Source: DATAVK01 sp036267755 (GTDB lineage Bacteria > Actinomycetota > Actinomycetes > JAFAQI01). From it: a DNA stretch of 12,155 nucleotides. Position numbers and translations under genes: made by a program. The notes under the pieces are model-generated. The model saw only the letters and a program-made list of their open reading frames with translations. It searched no databases and had not been told where the DNA came from. Shown here piece after piece: positions 1-6,414 of this stretch (within the stretch, counting starts at the first letter, position 1; the number at the start of each line of letters is the position of its first letter). Where the stretch lies: the NCBI GenBank assembly GCA_036267755.1, contig DATAVK010000036.1, forward strand, positions 1 to 12,155. Reading direction: 5' to 3'.

Positions 1-13
1 AGGAGCCAGACGC

Positions 14-1231
14 GTGAGCGAGTTCTCTCTCGAGCTCAACGAAGACCAGGTGACGCTGCAGAAGTGGCTGCACGACTTCGCCAGCGAGGTAATCCGCCCG
101 GCCGCCCACGAGTGGGACGAGCGCGAGGAGACGCCATGGCCGATCATCAAGGAGGCCGCCAAGGTCGGCATCTACTCGCTGGACTTCATGGCTCAGCAGT
201 GGTTCGACGACACCGGGCTCGGCATGATGATCGCCCAGGAGGAGCTGTTCTGGGGTGACGCCGGCATCGGGCTGTCGCTAATGGGCACCGGCCTCGCTGC
301 CGCGGCGGTCAGCGCGAACGGCACCGACGAGCAGATCGGTGAGTTCGTCACCGCGATGTACGGCACCGCCGACGACCCGAAGCTCGGCTCGTTCTGCTCC
401 TCGGAGCCGGACGCCGGCAGCGACGTGGGGGCGATGAAGACCCGCGCGGTGTACGACGAGGCCGCCGGGGAGTGGGTTCTCAACGGCACCAAGACCTGGG
501 CCACCAACGGTGGCATCGCCGACTGGCACGTCGTGGTCGCCTCCGTCGACCCCTCGCTGAAGACTCGCGGGCAGGCGTCGTTCGTCGTACCTCCCGGCAC
601 GCCGGGACTGAGCCAGGGCCAGAAGTTCAAAAAGCACGGGATCCGCGCCTCGCACACCGCTGAGGTCGTGATCGACAACGTGCGGCTGGGCGACAAGTAC
701 CTGTTAGGCGGCAAGGAGAAGCTCGACGATCGGCTGGCCCGGGCCCGTGAGGGCAAGAACACCGGTCGGTCGCAGCCGTCGATGGCGACCTTCGAGCGGA
801 CCCGACCGACCGTCGGCGCGCAGGCGGTTGGTGTCGCGCGCGCGGCGTACGAGGTCGCGCTGGACTACGCCAAGACCCGCGAGCAGTTCGGCCGGCCGAT
901 CATCGACAACCAGGCGATCGCCTTCAAGCTCGCCGACATGAAGATGCGGATCGACGCCTCGCGGCTACTGGTGTGGCGCGCCGCCTGGATGGCCAGGCAG
1001 GGCAAGCAGTTCACCGCGGCCGAGGGGTCGCAGTCGAAGCTGTTCGCGAGCGAGACCGCCGTCTGGGTGACCGAGCAGGCGATCCAGATCCTCGGTGGCA
1101 ACGGCTACACCCGCGACTACCCGGTCGAGCGGATGCACCGCGATGCCAAGATCTTCACGATCTTTGAGGGAACCTCCGAGATCCAGCGGCTGGTCATCTC
1201 CCGCGCTATCAGCGGGATGCAGATCCGCTGA
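14..1231 (+). CDS. acyl-CoA dehydrogenase family protein
   Basis: A 405-residue FAD-dependent acyl-CoA dehydrogenase, expected to oxidise an acyl-CoA to the 2,3-enoyl-CoA in the cytoplasm and pass electrons to ETF. Family landmarks seen: CSSEPDAGSD (FAD and substrate contact region), LNGTKTWATNGG in the middle beta domain, TREQFGRPI in the C-terminal helical domain, and the signature ILGGNGYTRDYPVERMHRD followed by IFEGTSEIQRL. Glu385 of the EGTSE motif aligns with the catalytic base of medium-chain enzymes (E376). A charged stretch near residues 235-260 (KEKLDDRLARAREGK) makes the loop before the C-terminal domain longer than in short-chain enzymes, so substrate chain length cannot be assigned. 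The start is GTG, with AGGAG at positions 1-5 and 8 nt spacing. The 3' end overlaps the convergent glpD gene by 23 bp. Family assignment is firm; the individual fadE identity is not. Confidence 0.95.
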   Translation: MSEFSLELNEDQVTLQKWLHDFASEVIRPAAHEWDEREETPWPIIKEAAKVGIYSLDFMAQQWFDDTGLGMMIAQEELFWGDAGIGLSLMGTGLAAAAVSANGTDEQIGEFVTAMYGTADDPKLGSFCSSEPDAGSDVGAMKTRAVYDEAAGEWVLNGTKTWATNGGIADWHVVVASVDPSLKTRGQASFVVPPGTPGLSQGQKFKKHGIRASHTAEVVIDNVRLGDKYLLGGKEKLDDRLARAREGKNTGRSQPSMATFERTRPTVGAQAVGVARAAYEVALDYAKTREQFGRPIIDNQAIAFKLADMKMRIDASRLLVWRAAWMARQGKQFTAAEGSQSKLFASETAVWVTEQAIQILGGNGYTRDYPVERMHRDAKIFTIFEGTSEIQRLVISRAISGMQIR

Positions 1232-2729
1232 TCTCGAGGCGCTCCTCGACGTACGCCGATGCGGCGGCGCGCCAGGTCGGCACCAGGTCGAGCCGGAGCC
1301 GCTGGTCGAGGATGTCGGCCACGTCGATCGCGCCCTCGGCCTGCACTGCCCAGTCGACCTCGCAACGCAACACCGGTACGCCGGCAGCGACCGGTTCGAG
1401 CGCTCCTGCTCCGTCGACGGCGGCGACCGCTGCTGCCTCGGCACCGAACCGGCGGTCCAGCCGGGCGACCGGCCCTGGCCGACGCGCACCGGCGCCGACC
1501 AGCGGCAGCAACGCCGTCCGGCAAGCGCCGCCGTTTCCGGTCCTCGACACGACCCGGTCGACGGCGTCCTGTGCCATCCGCCGGTAGGTCGTGAGCTTCC
1601 CGCCGACGATCACCACGACGCCGTCGCGGTCGAGCAGCGTGTGGCGCCTGGACAGGTCCGCCGACGAGCCGCCATCGCCACCCGCCAACAGCGGGCGCAG
1701 GCCGGCGAACCGGCCGAGGACGTCGTCGGACGTGAGCGGCCGGCTCAGCCCGCTGGAGAGCATCTCCAGCAGGAACCGTTCGTCCTCGTCCGAGACCGCG
1801 GGAACGTCGACGACCTCCTCGACGGGGTCGTCGGTGAGCCCGACCAGGACTGTTCCGTCCGGCCGCGGCACCGCGAAGACGAACCGGTTGATGCTGCCTG
1901 GCAGGACGACGTTGACGGCGGCACGCGGGTAGCCGAGCGCCTCGGCGCGCACCACGAGGTGCGCCCCTTTGCTCGGTCTCAGCGGGACGCTGTCGACCAG
2001 CTCACCGGACCAGACTCCGGCGGCGACCACGACACTGCGGGCCCGCACGTCGAAGCGCTCGCCGGTCAGCTCGTCCCGCACACTGGCGCCGTCCCGCGCT
2101 ACGTCGACGGCAGCGCAGTGGGTCACGATCTTCGCGCCGTACGACGCCGCGGTCCGGGCCAGCGTGACGACGAGCCGCGCATCGTCCTCCAACGCACCGT
2201 CGACGTGGATGTAGGAGCCGCGCACGTCGACCAGCATCGGGATCAACGAAGCTGTCTCCTGTCGGTCCGCCCAGTGCGTGGCAGGCAACGACGACGGGGT
2301 GCGGGCGGCCTTGGCCAGTACGTCGGTGACGGCGAAGAGTGCACGCGTGCCGGCCCGGGCGCCGGGGGGCAGCCGGTCGAACATCGGCATCACGAACGGC
2401 ATCGGCCGGATCAGGTGCGGGGCGATCGTCGTGGCCAGCCGGTTGCGCTCGACGGCCGACTCCCACGCGACCGCGACCTGACCCTTCGTGATGTAGCGGA
2501 CGCCGCCGTGCGCCAGCTTGCTGGACCAGCGGCTGGTACCAGCAGCCAGGTCGTGGCGCTCGACGAGCGCGACCGACAGCCCGCGGCTGGCCGCGTCCAG
2601 CGCGACGCCGGTGCCCGTGACGCCGCCACCGACGACCAGCACGTCGACGACGTCGGCGGCGCGCAATGACGCGAGGTCCTGGGTACGACGGAAGGCATTG
2701 AGCAACGCGGATCCGGCAGCGGCACTCAT
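1209..2729 (-). CDS. glpD: glycerol-3-phosphate dehydrogenase (FAD, aerobic type)
   Basis: A 506-residue GlpD-family flavoprotein that oxidises sn-glycerol-3-phosphate to dihydroxyacetone phosphate and feeds electrons to quinone at the inner face of the membrane. Seen: Rossmann FAD motif LVVGGGVTGTG (about residues 31-41), VALVERHDLAAGTS after it, and the very characteristic SSKLAHGGVRYI (about 69-80), then NRLATTIAPHLIRP. The late GGKLTTYRRMAQDAVD segment is the conserved C-terminal part of the FAD/DAO domain, followed by a short C-terminal helical domain. No transmembrane helix is visible, as usual for this monotopic enzyme. The ATG start overlaps the stop of the upstream TetR gene in an ATGA, so translation is probably coupled and expression follows the regulator. 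The 3' end overlaps the convergent acyl-CoA dehydrogenase. Assignment is firm. Confidence 0.96.
   Translation of the reverse strand: MSAAAGSALLNAFRRTQDLASLRAADVVDVLVVGGGVTGTGVALDAASRGLSVALVERHDLAAGTSRWSSKLAHGGVRYITKGQVAVAWESAVERNRLATTIAPHLIRPMPFVMPMFDRLPPGARAGTRALFAVTDVLAKAARTPSSLPATHWADRQETASLIPMLVDVRGSYIHVDGALEDDARLVVTLARTAASYGAKIVTHCAAVDVARDGASVRDELTGERFDVRARSVVVAAGVWSGELVDSVPLRPSKGAHLVVRAEALGYPRAAVNVVLPGSINRFVFAVPRPDGTVLVGLTDDPVEEVVDVPAVSDEDERFLLEMLSSGLSRPLTSDDVLGRFAGLRPLLAGGDGGSSADLSRRHTLLDRDGVVVIVGGKLTTYRRMAQDAVDRVVSRTGNGGACRTALLPLVGAGARRPGPVARLDRRFGAEAAAVAAVDGAGALEPVAAGVPVLRCEVDWAVQAEGAIDVADILDQRLRLDLVPTWRAAASAYVEERLEISGSASR
1234..1249. terminator. candidate bidirectional hairpin between convergent genes
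   Basis: A perfect inverted repeat TCGAGG-CGCT-CCTCGA (6-bp stem, 4-nt loop) begins 3 nt after the acyl-CoA dehydrogenase stop codon and lies inside the last codons of the convergent glpD gene. There is no T-tract on either side, so it would be an actinobacterial-type terminator at best. The same bases encode the end of GlpD, so the symmetry may be accidental. Confidence 0.3.
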
Positions 2730-3346
2730 GGCCGCAGCCAGCCGTCGAGGCCCCGCTCGAGCTCGTCCAGCGAGGCGTCACGGCCGACGTCGTCGAGCAG
2801 CCGGGCGGACACGACCACAGACGTCACCATGATGAGCAGCGTCAGCGCCATCACGTCGAGGTCACCTCGGCGTACCGAACGGTCGGCGTGTCCCTCCGCG
2901 ACACCGCGACGCAGGTGGCCGAGCCCGATCAGCTGGGTCGAGCCGATCCGGTGGGTGAGGTACGGGAGCAGCAGCTCAGGGTCGACTTCGAGGACCCGCC
3001 GGAACAGTGGCTCGTCAGGGAGCCGACGCGCGACACCAACCATCGCGGCGACCAGTCGAGCCCTCGCGGTACGACGGCGGGCGGCGCCCACCTCGACATC
3101 CTGGAGCAGGCCGCCGAGCTCGCGGGTCATGAGCTCGAGCAGCAAGGTCTCGACGTCAGGAACCATCCGGTAAAGCGTCATCCGGCTGACGCCGGCACGC
3201 CGGGCAACATCGGTCAACGTCGTACGACGAACACCCACGGCGAGGACGGCGTCACGGACTGCAGCCAGCACCTCTGCCGGAACTTCACGTTCCGGACCAG
3301 AACCTGCGGCCGGAGCAACATCAGGGATGTGACGAACGGACGTCAT
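2726..3346 (-). CDS. TetR family transcriptional regulator
   Basis: A 206-residue TetR-type repressor. The N-terminal DNA-binding domain carries the helix-turn-helix TTLTDVARRAGVSRMTLYR (about residues 42-60), followed by the usual VETLLLELM helix; the remaining all-helical part (about 80-206) is the ligand and dimer domain and has no recognisable ligand signature. It is the first gene of a two-gene unit with glpD (4-bp ATGA overlap) and diverges from the FAD-linked oxidase gene 17 bp away, so it probably represses itself, glpD and the oxidase from one site. No Shine-Dalgarno sequence precedes the ATG. A TACAGT hexamer ends 7 nt upstream, the geometry of a leaderless actinobacterial transcript. 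The arrangement resembles M. tuberculosis Rv2250c (recalled). The effector is unknown; an acyl-CoA or glycerol metabolite would be guesswork. Confidence 0.93.
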   Translation of the reverse strand: MTSVRHIPDVAPAAGSGPEREVPAEVLAAVRDAVLAVGVRRTTLTDVARRAGVSRMTLYRMVPDVETLLLELMTRELGGLLQDVEVGAARRRTARARLVAAMVGVARRLPDEPLFRRVLEVDPELLLPYLTHRIGSTQLIGLGHLRRGVAEGHADRSVRRGDLDVMALTLLIMVTSVVVSARLLDDVGRDASLDELERGLDGWLRP

Positions 3347-3363
3347 GTGTCACACTGTATCGC
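3342..3363. promoter_or_regulatory. probable TetR operator in the divergent gap
   Basis: The 17-bp gap between two divergent start codons contains GTGTCACAC (3347-3355, an odd palindrome GTGT-C-ACAC) running into TGTATC. Binding here would cover the TetR -10 hexamer and the start region of the oxidase gene. TetR proteins commonly bind in such gaps; the exact site is inferred. A near copy occurs at 4700-4720. Confidence 0.45.
3354..3359 (-). promoter_or_regulatory. -10 element of the TetR-glpD unit (leaderless)
   Basis: On the minus strand the hexamer TACAGT (TANNNT consensus) is followed by exactly 7 nt and then the ATG of the TetR gene. With no ribosome binding site present, transcription is expected to start at or next to the A of that ATG. 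No good -35 box is seen. Confidence 0.5.
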
Positions 3364-5025
3364 ATGGCCACCACACCGGCATGGACGTCCTGGGGCGACT
3401 CCCAGCCACAGCTCCCCCGCAGCGCGCGACACCTGCTCCGCACAGTCTTCGGACCGCTGGTCGCCACCCAGCCGACGCCGATCGAGCACGCGCAGCTGGC
3501 TCCGTCACAACTTTCGATCGCCGTCCGCGAGCAGCTGGTCGAAGCGGTCGGCACCGACTCGGTGCGCGACGACGACGAGACGCGGGCCCGTCACGCCGGT
3601 GGGCAGTCCTACGTCGACATCGTGCGTCGGCGCCGCGGCGACGCCTCCGAGGCACCCGATGCCGTGGTGCTGCCCGCCGACGCGGGTGAGGTCGCGGACG
3701 TGCTCGCGATCTGCTCGGACGCCAACGTCGCGGTCGTGCCCTGGGGCGGCGGCACCAGTGTGGTCGGCGGACTGTCCTCGTTGCGGGGCCACTGCGACGC
3801 GGTCGTGGCCCTCGACCTGGCCCGGATGGACCAGCTGCTCGCCGTCGACGAGACCTCGCTGCTGGCGACGTTCCAACCGGGGATCCGGACGCCGCAGGCC
3901 GAAGCAGCCCTGGCCGAGCACGGCCTCACCCTCGGTCACGTCCCGCAGAGCTATGAGCGGGCGTCACTCGGTGGCTACGTCGTGACCCGGTCGGCCGGCC
4001 AGGCCTCGACGGGTCGAGGTCGCATCGACGACCTGCTGGTCGGCGCTCGGATGGCCACCCCGGTCGGCGAGCTGGTCCTCCCGGCGGTGCCGGGCAGCGC
4101 AGCGGGGCCTGACCTGAAGCGGCTGGTTCTGGGGTCCGAGGGCACGCTGGGAGTCGTCACCGAAGTGACGCTGCGGGTCCGCCGATTGCCTGCCACCAAG
4201 CGCTACGAGGGATGGATGGTCCCGACCTGGGACGCCGGGCTGGACCTGCTGCGGCGGATCGCTCAGGACGGTCCGCGTCCCGACATCATCCGGCTCTCCG
4301 ACTCGGACGAGACCCAGGTCTCGCTAGCACTGTCCGGCACCGGACGGCTGAAGCGGCGGGCGCTGCAGACCTGGCTGCGGCTTCGGCATGCCTCCGACGG
4401 GTGCCTGCTCGTCCTCGGCTACGAGTCCTCGCCTGCCGATGTCCGGCAGCGGCGCCGCGGGGTGCGCCGGGCGTTGCGCAAGGCGGCAGCGGTTCCGCTG
4501 GGGGGCGGCGCCGGGCAGTCGTGGGCGCACCACCGGTTCTCCGCGCCGTACCTGCGGGACTCGCTGCTCGACGCCGGGGTGCTGGCCGAGACGTTGGAGA
4601 CCGCGGCCACCTGGACCCGGCTTCCCGATCTGTACGACGGGGTGCGGGCGGCGCTCCGCACGTCGCTGACCAGGGACGGCAGGACGCCGCTGATCGGCTG
4701 TCACGTGTCACACCTGTATCCCAGCGGTGCCTCGCTGTACCTCACGGTGCTCGCCGCCGCGGACAACGGGCAGGAGATCGAGCAGTGGACCGCCGCCAAG
4801 GACGCCGCCAACGCGGCGATCGAGAGTGCCGGCGGCACCGCCACCCATCACCATGCGGTCGGCACCGCGCATCGCGCGTGGGCATGGAACGACCTCGGTG
4901 GTCGAGGCGGTGTGGGTGTCGCGGCGCTCGCGGCCGTGAAGCAGGCGCTGGACCCGCAGGGCATCCTCAACCCCGGGAAACTGCTCCCGTCAGCCGACGA
5001 CGCTCAGGAGCCGGCGAGACCGTAG
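3364..5025 (+). CDS. FAD-binding oxidase, alkyldihydroxyacetonephosphate synthase-like
   Basis: A 553-residue flavoprotein with a PCMH-type FAD domain (about residues 97-276) and an FAD-oxidase C domain. Seen: VVPWGGGTSVVGG (124-136), PQSYERASLGGYVVTRSAGQ (194-213), LGSEGTLGVVTE (256-267), CHVSHLYPSGASLY (446-459), a triple histidine HHH at 495-497, and the closing DPQGILNPGKLLP. The triple histidine and the His/Tyr-rich 446-459 segment match alkyl-DHAP synthases, which swap the acyl group of acyl-DHAP for a fatty alcohol in ether-lipid synthesis. Tyr459 is the likely counterpart of their catalytic tyrosine (inference). D-lactate or glycolate dehydrogenases share the fold and are the main alternative. 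No ribosome binding site precedes the ATG, so it may also be leaderless. The 3' end overlaps the convergent beta-propeller gene by 22 bp. No signal peptide is present. Confidence 0.88.
   Translation: MATTPAWTSWGDSQPQLPRSARHLLRTVFGPLVATQPTPIEHAQLAPSQLSIAVREQLVEAVGTDSVRDDDETRARHAGGQSYVDIVRRRRGDASEAPDAVVLPADAGEVADVLAICSDANVAVVPWGGGTSVVGGLSSLRGHCDAVVALDLARMDQLLAVDETSLLATFQPGIRTPQAEAALAEHGLTLGHVPQSYERASLGGYVVTRSAGQASTGRGRIDDLLVGARMATPVGELVLPAVPGSAAGPDLKRLVLGSEGTLGVVTEVTLRVRRLPATKRYEGWMVPTWDAGLDLLRRIAQDGPRPDIIRLSDSDETQVSLALSGTGRLKRRALQTWLRLRHASDGCLLVLGYESSPADVRQRRRGVRRALRKAAAVPLGGGAGQSWAHHRFSAPYLRDSLLDAGVLAETLETAATWTRLPDLYDGVRAALRTSLTRDGRTPLIGCHVSHLYPSGASLYLTVLAAADNGQEIEQWTAAKDAANAAIESAGGTATHHHAVGTAHRAWAWNDLGGRGGVGVAALAAVKQALDPQGILNPGKLLPSADDAQEPARP
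4700..4720 (+). repeat. intragenic near copy of the TetR-gap sequence
   Basis: The bases GTCACGTGTCACACCTGTAT followed by C repeat the divergent-gap sequence at 3342-3361 with one substitution and one inserted C; GTGTCACAC and TGTATC are both exact. Here it encodes part of the conserved Cys-His-Val-Ser-His-Leu-Tyr segment of the flavoprotein, so coding constraint could explain it. A second operator is the alternative. Confidence 0.4.
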
Positions 5026-6239
5026 AGGTCGAGGACGCGCGGGCCATCGATGACCCCGACCCGGCCGTTTCCCTCGACCAGAGCCGAGGGCTCGTCGCCG
5101 TTGCCGAACCGCTTGACCACGGCGCCGGTCTTGACGGCACGGACCGAACCATCGGAGAGGTAGAGCAAGCCGGCTGCCTCAGCGCCCAGGGTTGAGGCGT
5201 TGGTCACGGACCACAACCGGGCACCGCTACTGAGCCGGTAGGCGCACACCGACCCGGTGCCGCACGTCGTGTAGACCCGCGCCGTCCCCACCACCAACGA
5301 CTGAACTGCGCCCGCGAGGTGGTGACGGGTGTGGCCGGTTGCGGGCGCCAGGTCGGTGAGGAGGTTAGTGGGGCCGATCACAATGAGATGGCGTGAGGTG
5401 AGGGCGTCGGTGTCGCCCTGCTCGACCGACCAGGTTCCACTGCGCGTCCAGGCGACCGCGCCGGAGGCCAAGCCGTCGGCCTCGAGCACCGGGTCCTCGC
5501 CGTCCTGGTCGCAGTGCGGGTACACGACGTTGCCGTCGACGACGACCAGGTTGCTGGACGAGAACGACTCGCACAATCCGGTGGTCTGGAACCACACCAC
5601 GGCGCCGGTGGTCAGCTTGCGGACGGAGGTCATCTGGCCGCTGCCGACTGAGATGCCGGTCGCCACGACGTAGCGGCCGGACACGACGAGCTGGCTCAAC
5701 GCGCCGCCGTCGGGTGTCGTCTGTTCAGTCCACAAATGCGCGCCGGTCTTCGCGTTGTATGCCTGCTCGACACCGTTCGGGTCGCTGTGGGACTCACAGT
5801 CCTCGCCGCCGACGACGACGATGCCGTCGGCGACTGACAGGAACGAGTAGGTCGTGGTGTACGTCGGGTCGAGCTTGGCCGACCACAGCAGATGGCCGGT
5901 CGACGCGATGTACGTCGATACCCGGCCGTTCACGACTGCGACGACGTGACCGCCGGTGAGGACCGGAGTCGCGATCCCCGGCGCCTCGCAGCCATCGCCG
6001 AGCGACACCGGACGGGCCACGATGCTTCGGCGGTACCCGAGACCGTGGACGGTGCGTGACGTCAGGACGCTCTCGTGGTGGTTCGTGCGGCTCTGCGCGG
6101 CGTCACCGTTGGTCTGCGACCAGGCGGCGTTCGTCGCACCAGGGGCAGTTCGCGCGGTGGCGCTCGCCGGGAGCGCGCTGGTGGCCAGGGCCGCCGCGCT
6201 GACGAGCACGACGAGGAGGGTGCGCGGTGAGATCCGCAA
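5004..6239 (-). CDS. secreted PQQ-like (WD40-like) beta-propeller protein
   Basis: A 411-residue exported protein. The N-terminus MRISPRT, a hydrophobic core (8-20) and an ASA cleavage site near residue 27 form a Sec signal peptide. The body has seven blade-type motifs: TGHLLW (114), TGAHLW (165), TGAVVW (211), SGAVAW (259), TGHTRH (301), SGARLW (338) and TGAVVK (371), the pattern of PQQ-like propeller repeats; no PQQ-enzyme catalytic signature is recognised. Six cysteines (84, 148, 223, 243, 326, 332) are present, four followed directly by Glu or Asp. The TTG start is chosen because GGAGG (6247-6251) lies 7 nt upstream and the signal peptide then begins normally. A GTG at 6296 would add 19 unlikely residues. 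It follows a kinase-lipoprotein pair on the same strand and may act as an envelope sensor or scaffold (inference). Confidence 0.82.
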   Translation of the reverse strand: MRISPRTLLVVLVSAAALATSALPASATARTAPGATNAAWSQTNGDAAQSRTNHHESVLTSRTVHGLGYRRSIVARPVSLGDGCEAPGIATPVLTGGHVVAVVNGRVSTYIASTGHLLWSAKLDPTYTTTYSFLSVADGIVVVGGEDCESHSDPNGVEQAYNAKTGAHLWTEQTTPDGGALSQLVVSGRYVVATGISVGSGQMTSVRKLTTGAVVWFQTTGLCESFSSSNLVVVDGNVVYPHCDQDGEDPVLEADGLASGAVAWTRSGTWSVEQGDTDALTSRHLIVIGPTNLLTDLAPATGHTRHHLAGAVQSLVVGTARVYTTCGTGSVCAYRLSSGARLWSVTNASTLGAEAAGLLYLSDGSVRAVKTGAVVKRFGNGDEPSALVEGNGRVGVIDGPRVLDLYGLAGS

Positions 6240-6301
6240 CGTCGGGCCTCCGTCGGGCGAGTGCGTCCGAGCCGCGTGGGCAGCGACAGTCCGCACTGCT
6301 G

Positions 6302-6307
6302 AACTTA
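6302..6307 (-). promoter_or_regulatory. candidate -10 of the beta-propeller gene
   Basis: TAAGTT on the minus strand matches TANNNT and predicts a transcript start near 6295, giving a leader of roughly 55 nt before the TTG start with its GGAGG site. No convincing -35 box is seen. Confidence 0.35.
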
Positions 6308-6355
6308 CCGTGCGTCACCTGGTGTCGTGGGTGTTCTCACAAACTCACGCTCCGT

Positions 6356-6395
6356 GTCGGTGACCATTGGTGACCGCTCGTGACGGCGGGTGACC
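6356..6395 (-). repeat. four tandem 10-bp GGTCACC-type repeats (operator-like)
   Basis: Read on the minus strand, four contiguous 10-bp units follow each other: GGTCACCCGC, CGTCACGAGC, GGTCACCAAT and GGTCACCGAC. All share GTCAC, three share GGTCACC, and the phase is exactly one helical turn. They lie about 50-90 bp upstream of the candidate -10 of the beta-propeller gene. Direct repeats at 10-11 bp are typical of OmpR/PhoB-family response regulators; Streptomyces PhoP boxes use 11-bp units around GTTCACC. Which protein binds here is unknown. The first unit also forms one arm of the hairpin at 6385-6414. Confidence 0.55.
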
Positions 6396-6414
6396 TGCCG
6401 GGTCACTGCCCGCC
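6385..6414 (-). terminator. hairpin overlapping the lipoprotein stop, probable operon terminator
   Basis: On the minus strand GGCGG-gca-GTGACC is followed by a 5-nt loop CGGCA and then GGTCAC-CCGCC, giving an 11-bp GC-rich stem interrupted by a 3-nt bulge. The lipoprotein TGA (6403-6405) lies in the left arm. There is no T-tract, as is common in actinobacteria. The position fits the end of the kinase-lipoprotein transcript. Confidence 0.45.

Noticed and set aside
1095..2669. Long plus-strand open frame (over 500 codons) opposite glpD
   Set aside because: Composition is Arg/Asp/Gly-rich noise without any domain, and the opposite strand encodes a complete GlpD. Long antisense open frames are expected at this GC content.
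3348..3358. TGTCACACTGT mirror sequence in the TetR gap
   Set aside because: It reads the same backwards on one strand, which is not a protein-binding dyad; only GTGT-C-ACAC is a true inverted repeat.
2888..3985. Plus-strand open frame spanning the TetR gene and the start of the flavoprotein gene
   Set aside because: It crosses a clear divergent promoter gap and two recognised genes, and has no domain.
4212..5195. Plus-strand open frame in another frame of the flavoprotein gene
   Set aside because: No family features; it lies within a well-supported gene and runs past its stop only by chance.
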